This document shows, in pieces, positions 47,840 through 60,869 of a stretch of DNA of 64,000 nt; position 1 is the stretch's first letter; each line of letters begins with the position of its first letter. The position numbers were made by a program, and so were the translations under genes. The notes below the pieces were generated by a model that worked only from the letters and a program-made list of their open reading frames with translations, made no database searches and was not told the origin of the DNA. This DNA is from Phocoena phocoena (Eukaryota > Chordata > Mammalia > Artiodactyla > Phocoenidae), in the NCBI RefSeq assembly GCF_963924675.1, contig NC_089223.1:13280881-13344880 (forward strand), read 5' to 3'.

Positions 47840-49263
47840 GTTGGATGATTTTTAATCAGTTTCAATTTCACTGCTTGTGATTGGTCTGTTTATATTCTGT
47901 ATTTCTTCCTGGATCAGTCTCGGAGGTTGTGCTTTTCTAAAAATTTGTCCGTTTCTTCCAGCTTGTCCATTTTATTGGCATATAGTTGCTTGTAATAATC
48001 TCTCATGATCCTTTGTATTTCTGCAGTGTCACTTATTACTTCTCCTTTTTCATTTCTAATTCTATTGATTTGAGTCTTCTCTCTTTTTTCTTGATGAGTC
48101 TGGCAAATGGTTTATCAATTTTGTTTATCTTCTCAAAGAACCAGCTTTTAGTTTTATAGATCTTTGCTATTGTTTCCTTCATTTCTTTTTTATTTATTTC
48201 TGATCTGATCTTTATGATTTCTTTCTTTCTGCTAACTTTGGGGTTATTTTGTTCTTTCTCTAATTGCTTTAGGTGTAAGGTTAGGTTGTTTATTTGAGAT
48301 GTTTCTTGTTTCTTAAGGTAGGATTGTATTGCTATAAACTTCCCTCTTAGAACTGCTTTTGCTGCATCCCATAGGTTTTGGGTCATTGTATTTTCATTGT
48401 CATTTGTTTCTAAGTATTTTTTGATTTCCTCAGTGATCTCTTGGTTATTAAGTAGTGTATTGTTTAGCCTCCATGTGTTTGTATTTTTTACAGATTTTTT
48501 TCCTGTAATTGATATCTAGTCTCATAGCGTTGTGGTCGGAAAAGATACTTGATACAATTACAATTTTCTTAAATTTACCAAGGCTTGATTTGTGACCCAA
48601 GATATGATCTATCCTGGAGAATGTTCCATGATCACTTGAGAAGAAAGTGCATTCTGTTGTTTTTGGATGGAATGTCCTATAAATATCAATTAAGTCCATC
48701 TGGTTTAATGTATCATTTAAAGCTTGTGTTTCCATTTATTTTCATTTTGGATGATTTGTCCATTGCTGAAAGTGCAGTGTTAAAGTCCCCTACTATGATT
48801 GCATTACTGTCGATTTCCCCTTTTATGGCTGCTAGCATTTGCCTTATGTATTGAGGTGCTCATATGTTGGGTGTATAAATATTTACAATTGTTATATCTT
48901 CTTCTTGGATTGATCCCTTGATAATTATGTAGTGTCCTTCTTTGTCTCTTATAATAGTCTTTGTTTCAAAGTCTATTTTGTCTGATAGAGAATTGCTACT
49001 CCAGCTTTCTTTTGATTTCCATTTGAATGGAATATCTTTTTCCTCCCCTCACTTTCAGTCTGTATGTCTTCCTAGGTCTGAAGTGGGTCTCTTGTAGACA
49101 GTATATATATGGGTTTTGTTTTTGTATCCATTCAGCCAGTCTGTGTCTTTTGGTTGGAGCATTTACATTTAAGGTAATTATGGATATGTATGTTCCTATT
49201 ACCATTTTCTTAATTGTTTTGGGTTTGTTATTGTAGGTCTTTTCCTTCTCTTGTGTTTTCTAC

Positions 49264-50153
49264 CTAGAGAAGTTCCTTTAGCATTTGTTGTAAAGCTGGT
49301 TTGGTGGTTCTGAATTCTCCTAGCTATTGCTTGTCTGTAAAGGTTTTAATTTCTCCCTCAAATCTGAATGAAATCCTTGCTTGGTAGAGTAATCTTTGTT
49401 GTAGGTTTTTCCCTTTCATCATGTTAAATATGTCCTGCCACTCCCTTCTGGCTTGAAGAGTTTCTGCTGAAAGATCAGTTGTTAATCTTATGGGGATTCC
49501 CTTGTATGTTATTTGTTGTTTTTCCCTTGCTGCTTTTAATATTTTTTTCTTTGTATTTAATTTCTGATTGTTTGATTAATATGTGTCTTGGTGTGTTTCT
49601 CCTTGGATTTATCCTGTATGGTACTCTCTGCACTTCCTGGACTTGACTATTTCCTTTTCCATATTAGGGAAGTTTTCAACTATAATCTCTTCAAATATTT
49701 TCTCAGTCCCTTTCTTTTTCTCTTCTTCTTCTGGGACCCCAATAATTCGAATGTTGGTGTGTTTAATGTTGTCCCAGAGGTCTCTGAGACTGTTCTCAAT
49801 TCTTTTCATTCTTTTTTCTTTATTCTACTCTGCAGTCGTTATTTCCACTCTTTTATCTTCTAGGTCACTTATCCGTTCTTCTGCCTCAGTTATTCTGCTA
49901 TTGATTCCTTCTAGAGTTTTTAAATTTCATTTATTGTGTTGTTTGTCATTGTTTGTTTTCTCTTTAGTTCCTCTAGGTCCTTGTTAAATGTTTCTTGTGT
50001 TTTCTCCATTCTATTTTGAAGATTTTGGATCATCTTTACTATCATTACTCTGAATTCTTTTTCAAGTAGACTGCCTATTTCCTCTTCATTTGTTTGGTCT
50101 GGTGGGTTTTTCCCTTGCTCCTTCATCTCTTGTGTGTTTCTCTGTCTTCTCAT
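49264..50153 (-). pseudogene. L1 ORF1 remnant
   Basis: Opens MRRQRNTQEMKEQGKNPPDQ and continues with the coiled-coil segment (ETFNKDLEELKRKQTMTNNT); a downstream open piece (49609-49809) covers the middle with IRIIGVPEEEEKKKGTEKI. The frame changes between the pieces. It ends near 49264 with the TAG after a Glu-Leu-Leu-type terminus similar to the copy at 11290. Confidence 0.85.
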
Positions 50154-50659
50154 TTTGCTTAACTTGCCGTGTTTCGGGTCTCCTTTTTGCAGGCTTCAGG
50201 TTCGTAGTTCCCATTGTTTTTGGTGTCTGCCCCCGGTGGCTAAGGTTGGTTCAGTGGGTTGTGTAGGCTTCCTGGTGGAGGGGACTAGTGCCTGTGTTCT
50301 GCTGGATGTGGTGGATCTTGTCTTTCTGGTGGGCAGGTCCACGTCTGGTGGTGTGTTTTGGGGTGTCTGTGACCTTATGATTTTAAGCATCGTCTCTGCT
50401 AATGGGTGGGGTTTTGTTCCTGTCTTGCTAGTTGTTTGGCATAGGGTATGCAGCACTGTAGCTTGCTGGTCGTTGAGTGGAGCTGGGTCTTGGCATTGAC
50501 ATGGAGATCTCTGGGTGATTTTCGCTGTTTGAAATTACGTGGAGCTGGGAGGTCTCTGGTGGACCAATGTCCTGAACTTGGCTCTTCCACCTCAGAGGCA
50601 CAGCCCTGATGCCCAGCCAGAGCACCAAGACGGCTCAGAATAAAAGGGAGAAAGAAAAA

Positions 50660-50690
50660 GGAAGGGAGGAAGGAAGGAAGGAAGGAAGGA
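50660..50690 (+). repeat. (GGAA)n microsatellite
   Basis: Run of ggaa/gaagg units inside the L1 5'UTR; multiple GGAA units are an ETS-type binding substrate in principle. Confidence 0.9.
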
Positions 50691-50790
50691 TTGAAGTAAT
50701 TAAAAAAAAAGAAAGAACAGAGCAACCAAACCAAAAATCAAATCCACCAATGATAACAAATGCTAAAACCTATACTAAAAAAAAAAAACA

Positions 50791-51069
50791 GGGCTTCCCT
50801 GGTGGCACAGTGGTTGAGAGTCTGCCTGCTAATGCAGGGGACATGGGTTCGAGCCCTGGTCTGGGAGAATCCCATGTGCTGCGGAGCAACTAGGCCTGTG
50901 AGCCACAACTACTGAGCCTGCACGTCTGGAGCCTGTGCTCTGCAACAGGAGAGGCCGCGATATTGAGAGGCCCGCGCGCCGCAATGAAGAGTGGCCCCCG
51001 CTTGCCACTACTAGAGAAAGCCCTCGCACAGAAACGAAGACCCAACACAGCCAAAAATTAATTAATAAA
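50791..51069 (+). mobile_element. CHR-type SINE nested in the L1 5'UTR, opposite orientation
   Basis: Starts gggcttccctggtggcacag, ends 'gacccaacacagccaaaaat' plus an AT-rich tail. It lies in + orientation, opposite to the L1. A-rich host sequence on both sides prevents a clear call of the target duplication. Confidence 0.88.
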
Positions 51070-51214
51070 CTCCTACCCCAACATCTACTTTAAAAAAAAC
51101 AAAAACAAGAAACAAACAAAGAAAAACAGACAGAACTCTAGGACAAATGGTAAAAGCAAAGCTATACAGACAAAATCACACACAGAAGCATACACATACA
51201 CACTCACAAAAAGA

Positions 51215-51230
<16 letters not shown>

Positions 51231-51248
<18 letters not shown>

Positions 51249-51256
51249 ATATATAT
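51231..51256 (+). repeat. (TA)n microsatellite
   Basis: About 13 TA units within the L1 5'UTR region. Confidence 0.9.
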
Positions 51257-52779
51257 CATTGCTCCCAAAGTTCATATCCTCAATTTGGGATGATTTGTTG
51301 TCTATTCAGGTATTCCACAGATGCAGGTACATCATGTTGATTATATAGATTTAATCCACTGCTTCTGAGGCTGCTGGGAGAGATTTCCCGTTCTCTTCTT
51401 TGTTCGCACAGCTCCCGGGGTTCGTCTTTGGATTTGGACCCGCTGCGTGTAGGTCACCTGAGGGTGTCTTGTTCTTCGCTCAGACAGGATGGGGTTAGAG
51501 GAGCAGCTGATTCGGGGGCTCTGGCTCACTCAGGTTGGGGGGAGGGAGGGGTACGGATGCTGGGCGAGCTTGCGGCAGCGGAGGCCGGTGTGATGTTGCA
51601 CCAGCCGGAGGCGCGCCGTGCGTTCTCCCGGGGAAGTTGTCCGTGGATCCCGGGACCCTGGCAGTGGCGGGCTGCACAGGCTCCCGGGAGGGGAGTTGGG
51701 GATAGTGACCTGTGCTCGCCCACAGGCTTGGTGGTGGCAGCAGCAGCCTTAGCGTTTCATGCCCGTCTCTGGGGTCCGCGCTTTTAGCCGCGGCTCGCGC
51801 CCGTCTCTGGAGCTCCTTTAAGCAGCTCTCTTAATCCCCTCTCCTCACGCACCGGGAAACAAAGAGGTAAGAAAAAGTCTCTTGCCTCTTCGGCAGGTCC
51901 AGACTTTTCCCCGGACTCCCTCCCGGCTAGCCGTGGCGCACTAACCCCCTGCAGGCTGTGTTCACACCGCCAACCCCAGTCCTCTCCCTGCGCTCTGACC
52001 GAAGCCCGAGCCTCAGCTCCCAGCCCCGCCCGCCCCGGCGGGTGAGCACACAAGCCTCTCGGGCTGGTGGGTGCTGGTCGGCCCTGATCCTCTGTGAGGG
52101 AATCTCCCCACTTTGCCCTCCGCACCCCTGTTGCTGTGATCTCCACCGCAGCCCCGAAGCTTTCCCCCTCTGTCACCTGCAGTCTCCGCCCACGAAGGGG
52201 CTTCGTAGTGTGTGGAAACTTTTCCTCCTTCACAGCTCCCTCCCACTGGTGCGGGTCCCGTCCCTACCCTTTTGTCTCTGTTTTTTCTTTTTTCTTTTGC
52301 CCTACCCAGGTACGCGGGGAGTTTCTTGCCTTTTGGGAGGTCTGAGGTCTTCTGCCAGCGTTCAGTAGGTGTTCTGTAGGAGCTGTTCCACGTGTAGATG
52401 TATTTCTGATCTATCTGTGGGGAGGAAGGTGATCTCTGCGTCTTACCCTTCTGCCATCTTGAAGCTCCTCCAGGCCTATTGTTCATCACAGTTTGTTGAT
52501 TGGAGGGGCGTAAAGAATAGGTACCCCTGCCCTCTGGGGCAGGAATTTCAGAAAGCCAGAAATGTTCCCCAGATGGAGGATTCTGAGCCTTCGATTTCTT
52601 GTAAAATAAGTGTCCAGAAAGTCCACTAGAGCATTGTTGGGAAGCTCAAATGATATAAATATATTGAAGTGCTTTGTCCATAGAGGGTACTCAAGAAAGG
52701 TTAAGTTTCTAGCCCTTTATTCCTTTTAATGATAGTATTAATAACTTACACTGTTACCATCCAATAAAACAGTTCTCCT

Positions 52780-53335
52780 CATGTGACTTCCCTGCTTGAA
52801 AATGTTTTGGGCGCTCTGCCGCCCACATATTAAATGTGGCTTCTTAACAGGGCTTACCGTCCCCTCACATCCTCGTGCCAGCCTCTCCTCCAGCCACACG
52901 GTGTCATGTCATTCCTCGTGGTCCCTCCAGCCCAGCCACACTCAGGCTCATGAGTTCATACCATTCCTCAGGCACACACCTCTGAGCTTTGTACAAGAGG
53001 CTCCTTTTATTTGAAATGCTTTTCCACCCTTTCACCCCTGAAATTCTCTCTTCACTCTTTAAGCCCAGATGTCACGTCCTTTGTGAACCTTTCTTGAGCC
53101 TTCTAAATAGTTGCCTATTCTTCCTCTGTGTTCCTACAAAAATTTGATGATTGTTTTGTTATAACATTCATCATGTTCATTTTGGTCGTTTACATATGTG
53201 TATTTTACCACTGTTTTTAGATCCCCTTAAGGACAGGGACCAAGTCTTACTAATCTTTGTCTTATGGCACTTACCCAGTAGCTGGCACCATTTATAGGCC
53301 CTCAGTAAATGTCAGTGAGTGAGTGGGTGGATAGG
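52780..53335 (+). repeat. L2-type LINE 3' end
   Basis: Order typical of L2: 'gaaatgcttttccacccttt', 'aagcccagatgtcacgtcct', 'agatccccttaaggacaggg', 'accaagtcttactaatcttt', 'ggccctcagtaaatgtcagtg'. Placed directly downstream of the L1 insertion. Confidence 0.75.
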
Positions 53336-56300
53336 TTAGTTTGTCTTATTTTGGACATCTTCACATGATTTGAGGAATTCCCCAGGCTTTGTTCTTTCCT
53401 CCTATCAGACCTGAAATTCCCGCAACAGTCTTTGAACAAAGGTGGACGTGCTGTCTGCCAATGGTTGCCATCAAGAACTATACACATTGGTAAAGGAGAA
53501 GGGGACTCCACTGTCCTTGAAGCATTAAAATCCCAGAAACCTTAAAAGTTGTGAACATTAGCAATACTGTAACTAGTACTCTTATTTTTATTTTCCAGTA
53601 ATTAAAAAAAAAATAGTAATAGGTCCAAAGCTGTATCACAGGAATTTTTTTCTCAAAAAATTTGGAAACTTAATGGCATGTAAGGAACCAAGCAGTGGAA
53701 TGCAGAGGAAATATTAGGGATATTTACCCGCCTTGTCACTATGGACAAATTAACTTGGATGCAAAATGCCAGTAACAGAAATCAATTAAAAAAAAAACAA
53801 ACCTCAAGGTAAATACAAAGAGTTAAATCTGATAACAAGGTCCAGAAGGCGTGGAGGTCTGGATCAATGGAAAGGGGAGAAAGAGGCCAGTGATGTTCCA
53901 GTGATACAGTCTCGAGGTGTAGTAAGTATTTGTTTATAGTGGAGTCGTATTTTATGCAAGAACACAGTGTTCATGTTTGTGCATAAAGTAAAATTGTATG
54001 AAATCAGTGTTCCTTGAATATTTTTAGGAAGAGGCCAAGATGGAGAGAGAACAACATATGCAAAAGCTGTCAGAGAACTTGCCTTCTTGGTAGAAGGGCA
54101 ATATATCCAGGATGGATATATTCCAGTGGCTGGAAAGAAAGCTGGATGGGTTAATGGGGCTGGTCAGAAGGGGCTTTGAAAGTAAGAGAGTGGTGGATTG
54201 ATGCCGAAAGATTCCTAAGTTGGAAAGTGACACAGTCAGATTTGCATGATTAAAAGATCATGATAGTGTTAATGTGTTTGAAAGATTATGATGACTTCAG
54301 TGTAGAGATTAAGACTGGAGTCCTGCAGAATATTGAGAGGTTGTTGAGGTTATCCAGTGTAGGGGTAATAATGAACGTTACCCGGTGCGAACCGAGAGAA
54401 TTCCAAGAGAATACAAAGTACTTACACTTAAATCTGCGGGGGAGGCAAGTTCTAACCATTGCCTCCCTAGGGAACTTTATCCCTTATGGAGTATTCACGT
54501 ATCCTCTGTTAAAGTCTGGTAGAGGATTGTACTTGGCTTGAAGAAACTATACTTCGTTCTAAGTCAGACTATGGCACAAAAATTTGGTTGAATACAGCTT
54601 TGTTTAATGTGTGTAGTTACAAAATATAAATCTGAGTAGATTGCATTTTGTATTGTACTTGAGAAATAACTTAAAGTTTACTTTTATAACATAGCCTGTT
54701 TTTGCAGCATTTCCTCAGGTGAGTGCATTGATTTCCCCTAAGTCAGCATTTTGTAAATGTTGACTCTTTCAGTTCTTTATCGTGGCAGGTATGAGACTGG
54801 TAGCTTTGGCATGATCCTCGCCGAATTGCTTACCTTTTCAGGAAGCACATGTATTATACTACATGTTGTCCTGGAAATAAACATTATGAGATGGAAAAGA
54901 GGTTTCTTCCAAGACAAAAGAAGAAAAATTCTGTAGACTCTCACTGATCAAAAATTAAATACTCATGTTGTTATTTGTATGTAGTTCTGAAAGCTTTAAG
55001 TCCGTAAATAGGCTTTCAGGGTTTTTTTTCATTAATTACAGGCTTTTTCCTTCTTTCCCACTTTCAAAATATGTTGATTTTGAGAGCATTTGTAATAATA
55101 CTTCAATGTGTTAACATTATGATAAATTTTTAATAAAAACTTGTAATTTCTTACTCAGAAAATCATGGCGCTATAGAGTCTTGGCTAATACTTTAATCAC
55201 CATTTTCTATAGAAAGCAGTGTGACCTTATTTCATAGGGCCATTGAAAATGAAAAGCTTTGTTATGTTTTCTTTCACAGCAGTTAGTGTTGTCTAGCTGT
55301 GCTGAAATTTTTCCTTTTTCTGTTTTCATCAGCAGTTCTTATAGCATTTTAGGACAGTGCCAGGGATACCTGTATTATGTATATAGGCTTTTTATTAGTG
55401 AATTGCTTTTTTCTTTATGGAGCAATTTTAATATACGTAGTGAAGACAACGGCTCATAATTGACAGTGAGACTTGTAAAAATTGGTGATTCTTTTTTAAA
55501 ATATGAATTGTGTTTTGAAGAAGCACAGTGCAAGTAAGCTATAAATAGAAAAGTTGGGATCATTGGAAGATCTTTTAGTAACACAGTAAATTTATTTTGG
55601 TCAAATGAAAAAGGGAAAAAGGCACAAACTTGCTTTCAAAATGAATATTTAGTTAACTTTAGTTTCTGTTGCATCCTGTCTGTGGAGTACTCATCGTTTG
55701 GCCATTTGGAACTCAAGACTGTAGTTGGTAGACTCAAAGGGAACAGATATCCTCTTTTAACAGTAAAATGGTGGGTATCATTGATTAGTAGTAAAAAAAA
55801 AAATTATGTTTTTGTAATACTTTCAGCTTTTAAAAGTATCTTTTTATTCAGAGTGTACAGTAAGAGAATGTCATTAAAATTTTAAATGGGCATCATTTTC
55901 CCAATGAGGTGGCAGAGTCTGAGAAATGTCAAAAGAATTGTTCAGAGTCCTATCGTGATTTGAACCCAGTTATTTTGACTAAATAGTGCAGTTTTCTGTA
56001 TGACAGGATAAAATCAGTGAATATATTTAGGGAGAACTAACTCTCTTTGGGATAGTCTAGAAAAGATTGCATAGGGCGGATAAACTAGGTAACTAGCAAT
56101 TACTAAGATATGTTTCAAGTAACATTTTCATTGCATCTCAATTACATTTTAAAAATTTAGCTAAGATTCTAGTTAATATGACCCTTTATCATACCCTCCC
56201 TCTGGTGTATGCTACATTTTAGCAATAAGCAAAAGCTTCTTTGTTCACTATGGACAGAGCTTTGGGGAGATCTGATGTATTCTTTGTTTTTTTCAAGGAA

Positions 56301-57008
56301 GACTCGAATGTATTTGTGAGATCTGATTAGATCAAAGACTGAGTGATGTGCATCTCAGTTATAAGTGGATATAAATTCTATATTTTATTTGAAGCCTAAA
56401 GAAGATAGGGGTGAGAAAGGAAATTACTGTTTCTACAACCATCCCAAATTTCATTGTAGGCTTTAGGCTGCAGTAATAAATCAAGATAACTAGATTTGCT
56501 TAGCTAAGATGGATACATTTATTGGTTCCATTTTTAAATTTTGATATGAATAAGTAAACTGCTACCAGTTGCGTATGTTTCATCTCTTCTAATAATGTTT
56601 TATTGCCATCTGCTCCCCTGCATTTTGACATCATTAAACTAAACAGTCCACTTGCCATAAAGGCCTGACTGGAGCTGTCCATTGTCAAAACCATGGTGTG
56701 AAGCATATAAATATGCTCTATCTCTTTATGTAACAAATATATTTTTGTTTAGAATTATGGCTCTGATATAGGAAAAAATAAAAGTAGCAGCCATGAACTG
56801 CCCTCTTTTTTTTTTTCTCTTTTAAATGTCCTCTTATTGGAATTCTTTCCCATGTTGGAACCTTCCCAGCTCTGATGCAAGTGCTCTGTGTTGAAAGCTC
56901 TTCTTTCTCCCCATTTTCGTCTCATCCTGGGATTAAAATATTAAATCTTTTGTAAGGGAAGATACCTGGATTTATTCACATATGCTTTTCATAAAGAATT
57001 ATTACTTC

Positions 57009-57391
57009 CTTAAGTCAGAAGAGAGAAAGACAAATGCCATATGATATCACTTATATGTGGAATCTAAAATATGACACAAATGAACATATCTATGGAACAG
57101 AAATAGTCTCACAGACATAGAGAACAGACTTGTGGTTGCCAAGGGGGAGGGGGCATAGGGGGAGGAAAGGATTGGGAGTTTGGGATTAGCAGATGCAAAC
57201 TATTACATATAAGTTGGATAAACAGCAAGGTCCTACTGTATAGCACAGGGAACTATGTTCAATACCCTGTGATAAACCATAATGGAAAAGAATATGAAAA
57301 AGAATATATATGCATAACTGAGTCATTTTGCTATACAGCAGAAATTAACACAACATTGTAAATCAGCTCTACTTTGATAAAATTTTTAAAG
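57009..57391 (+). mobile_element. L1 3' end, sense, with perfect target duplication
   Basis: 5'-truncated L1 3'UTR: 'cttatatgtggaatctaaaa', 'cagacttgtggttgccaagg', 'aggtcctactgtatagcaca', 'acaacattgtaaatcagctc'. Flanked by an exact 16-bp repeat aaagaattattacttc (56993-57008 and 57392-57407). Related to the antisense pieces at 34.3-35.3 kb. Confidence 0.93.
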
Positions 57392-57424
57392 AAAGAATTA
57401 TTACTTCTTATTATTACACACCTG

Positions 57425-57597
57425 TCTTTGTAAATAAAGTTTTATTAGAGCACAGACATGCTCAATTACGTGTTGTCTGTGGCTCCTTTGGTGCTCCAGT
57501 GGCAGAGTTGAGTAGTTGCAACATAAACCGTATGGCCCACAAAGCCTAATATATTTACTCTCTAGCCATTTACAGAAAAAAAATTACCAACCCTAGG
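57425..57597 (-). mobile_element. hAT-type (MER1-like) DNA transposon fragment
   Basis: 'tttgtaaataaagttttatt', 'cagagttgagtagttgcaac', 'tatggcccacaaagcctaat', 'accaaccctag': the same family as the element at 25455 but in reverse. One end is worn. No coding. Confidence 0.7.
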
Positions 57598-57739
57598 TTT
57601 AAACCACAGGAATAAGTAAAACTATGCTTGCTAATTCTGCATAGTAGATGCACACTTTATTGGGGGTCATGAGCAGTCTTGACAGGCACTAATCCTAAAG
57701 CACTCTGTTCACTTTGATTGAGAACATCACCCATAAGAA

Positions 57740-58085
57740 GATAAATTCTTTGGGGGCAGGTATCTTATTCTTGGGTGTATCTTTCATACCAGAAGAGTTC
57801 CTAGATCTAAAACGTTGAATGTGCTCGCTAGGTAGCTCTTGAATGAGTGGATACTTTATTTCTTTTAACCATGTTAAGATCTTATGTCAGAGTATAAAAT
57901 AATTGACATTTATGAAGCATTTCTTACACATTCAAGGAACTATAAGTAAACACTTATAGTACCTTATTTAACCCTCTCACACTTTGAGGTAGTTATTATT
58001 TTTGCTGTTTTACAGATGAGGAAACTAAGTCCCCAAATGATGGAACTTCGAAGTTCACACTAGAAATTAGAAGAACGAGGAGCCC
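57740..58085. repeat. L2/MIR-like fragments
   Basis: 57740-57855 has the L2 3'-end order ('ttctttgggggcaggtatct', 'agctcttgaatgagtgg'). 57880-58080 is a reverse MIR-like piece ('taccttatttaaccctctca', 'ttttacagatgaggaaactaag'). Confidence 0.55.
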
Positions 58086-60419
58086 AAGTGTCTCTTAATG
58101 TCAGTCATTATGCTAGAGATACTGCTCCCTCCAGCATAAAATAGCTGAGCAATGTTCTCTGCTTTTAAAAGATATGAAATTCAAGCATAACTTTGGATAA
58201 TGATAATATAATTTTGTTTATTTTAGAGATCTAATGACTTTAATTGAGAAAGATACCTTAGAGAATTAATAGTAGTCATGGAAACGTAAGGAGTATCCCA
58301 GGTTTTACATTTTCCAGTAACTTGTATTCATCATTAGAGACATATTTGGTATTGTTTGACATGGGGAGCTCTTCTTAAATTTTCTTTCCCTTTCTGCTTC
58401 AGTTGTTTTGCCTACCTTAAAAGAATCCTATTTATATGAGCACTCAAGTCTGAGGTCACTTTCTCCTTTATTTCTAAGACTAGGTTGCTTTCTCACTTAA
58501 ATGAATAGGTGAACATTGGTGGGAAAATGGTAAAAAGCCAAGCCCATTTGGATTTCATGTTACTTTGGCAATAAAATATGTGAGAACTCTAGATATAATG
58601 TGAGTATAAATAATTTTAATATATGTCCTTATGGTTTTCTCATTCAAATATGAGTAAAATTCTACAAATTTAATATTTTAAATAAATTCTTAGCTTACAC
58701 AGTCTGTATGAGTTTACCAGTGATCCTCTTTAGTACGCCTGAGGTCATGAATCATGTCTCAGATTTGTGGGGTTTTTTAACTATTTTATCTGATTTTGTT
58801 TTGTTTCTTTATTTCCCCCCCTCCCCTCCCTCTCTCTCCCTCCCCCATGCCTCTCTCTTAGCATGAAGCACATTGAGTGCCCCTGATTAGAGCATGGTCT
58901 TGTCTTCCCATTATAAAATTCGATATTGGAACAGTGGTATTGAGATGATTTAGAAAACTCTGTAAGTGATAAATAATTTGTTGGTTTTTAATAGAATGTT
59001 GGCAAAAACAGATATTTTTTAAAGATCTGTTATCTTTATTTACAAGGTACAGACTGTGTTTCTTTTAGTTGTAACTCTGACCAAATGAAAGTTTTCTATG
59101 TAAGGTTAGTTAGTAGGGTGATAAAGGCAAGTCTTTGTATCCCGAATTTTAATGATGTGTGAAGCAAAAAATTGAAAAAGAAGAGAAAACCTAATCCAAG
59201 TCCCCACACTCACTTTAATTAAGACACGCGAGATCTGGTTTAATCTGCGTTCTTAAGAGTTGAAAGGCTGGTTGCTAATGGAAGAAACAAACCTCCTGAA
59301 GTTGCGGAAATATTCGATACTTTGAGGCTTGGGTGCACCTGTTCCAATTCTTTATGGTGTACATACCAGCATTCTCCACTGCTTAGGGAAATGATAATAG
59401 TTTAATCTGTCCAATTTTGCTTTTAATCATTGAATTAAAAATTTTTTTGATTTCACTTAACAAAAGTTGTACAAACCTCTCTAGAATGTATTTTCCTCTG
59501 GTCCTAGATCTTGGCTTAACATTAAACCTTTTCTATTTCTACTGGATATGATTTCATGCCTGGATTATGAAGAGTAGACTGTTGTTTATGCTTTCAACGT
59601 AAGGGGCTTGACAGACAAAACGCACAGATTCTATGCTTCTCATGGCCACCATCTATTTGAGGCGGCTGGGGACAGGACAGAGAAGAACGCGCTTGCTGCC
59701 CGTGATAATATGCAAGTGTGTTGCCATCACTGCTACCCAATTTATTATGTGTAAAATTTCTACCATACCTTCGTGAACATATTCTCTGAGATGTTGAATT
59801 ATAATGCTGTATCTCCCCAAGAGTGCCAGAGTGTCACTGTGATGTAGCCCAGTTATTTATATGAGGACACCATTAGCCTCAGTGTTTATAACAGGAATAT
59901 CCCTTGTGGTAGAGCCAGTTGTTTTTCACACCATAAAACCTCACATATGACTTCTCGGTCCAGGCTGTAAACATCTGTCCTTTTTCTTTTGAGGGAGAAT
60001 GTTAAGATTCTTAATTTCAGCCTTATTTCTGACTTAATGAGAATGAAATATTACAGGATTCTTAAAACATATTTTATGGTTATCCATAGATTTACTGCTA
60101 TAACTTTCTCTGTTGCTTCCTCTTAATTCAAATATAGTAGTTGAAATATTTACATCCATATAGTTTGTACAACAAAAATGGATTCAACATTTAATGCTAC
60201 AGACCTCTTTGTCTTTAGCAAAAGCATTAGATCTATAATTATATTTCCCTTTCTGAAGCAGTTTATATAAATTCTCTGAAATGTTTCTCAAAACATAAAG
60301 AATTAGCTTTATAGCCATATGTTATATTTTAAGAACTTTGAAGCCATTAATTATAATGGCTGAAAAGGATGGACAGCCAGGTCGAGGAAAATAAAGTTAG
60401 ATCTCTGTAATAAACTTAT

Positions 60420-60613
60420 ATATATATATATATATTTTTGCGGTACGCAGGCCTCTCACTGTTGTGGCCTCTCCCATTGCGGAGCACAGGCTCCGGACGC
60501 GCAGGCTCAGTGGCCATGGCTCACGGGCCCAGCTGCTCCGTAGCATGTGGGATCAGAATCAGTCCCCGGCATCGGTAGGCAGACTCTCAACCACTGCGCC
60601 ACCAGGGAAGCCC
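60420..60613 (-). mobile_element. CHR-type SINE, antisense, internally deleted
   Basis: Starts with (TA)n/T tail and 'gcggtacgcaggcctctcac', ends 'ccaccagggaagccc'. Flanked by ataaacttat (60410-60419 and 60614-60623). The segment around 60550-60565 lacks the usual 'cttcccggaccggggcacgaacc' region, so the Pol III B-box side is damaged. Confidence 0.92.
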
Positions 60614-60869
60614 ATAAACTTATCTTTTACAGGTACATGAAGGACTTAAAAGTGATAATCTAAGATGTTAGGCATACCAGGGCAAATAAAAAAATAATGC
60701 TTTCATACATTATTCCTAAGTTTACCATAGCAGCCTTATTAGGAAAATTAAAATAGCAGAAGATAATCATCATTATCATTATCCCCTCCTTCTAAACTGG
60801 TCTAGAAGTTAGTACTTCCACATTTAGATCACAGTCAAGAAGATCTGCCTTCATATTTTCTTGGGTCAA

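Larger units (their letters stand above)
44891..49205 (-). pseudogene. L1 ORF2 remnant
   Basis: Begins MVIGTYISIITLNVNAPTKR (endonuclease) and ends near [20 protein letters not shown]. The reverse-transcriptase region is recognised by [20 protein letters not shown] near 47470-47530. It is cut by stops and shifts and by SINEs at 46324-46546 and 47546-47839. A one- to few-residue gap is already present in the first 20 codons relative to the copy at 11349. Not functional. Confidence 0.9.
44451..52471 (-). mobile_element. Essentially full-length L1, antisense to PDLIM5
   Basis: About 8 kb including three nested SINEs. On the minus strand it has the complete order: 5'UTR (52471 to 50154), ORF1 (50153 to 49264), ORF2 (49205 to 44891), 3'UTR and a poly(A) tail (T-run from 44452 on the + strand). 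Flanks carry aggcctactgtt (44439-44450) and aggcctattgtt (52472-52483), a 12-bp target duplication with one difference. The 5' end is complete as judged by the YY1-type site a few bases from the terminus. ORFs are interrupted, so it is not an active copy. Its 3'UTR differs from that of the L1 at 10.1 kb, so they are different subfamilies. Confidence 0.93.
50154..52471 (-). promoter_or_regulatory. L1 5'UTR with internal promoter, GC/CpG-rich
   Basis: About 2 kb of 5'UTR (excluding a SINE) upstream of ORF1. 51420-52300 is strongly GC- and CpG-rich against an AT-rich background and contains runs such as gcccgcccgccccggcgggtg. At the extreme 5' end the + strand reads ttctgccatcttgaag (minus: AAGATGGC), the YY1-binding type site that sets L1 transcription starts in other mammals. 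Large open frames here (51784-52489) are by-products of high GC. Confidence 0.8.

Noticed and set aside
51784..52489. Long open frames of 136 to 158 codons on both strands
   Set aside because: They lie in the GC-rich L1 5'UTR, where stops are rare; frames overlap on both strands and no protein family is recognisable.
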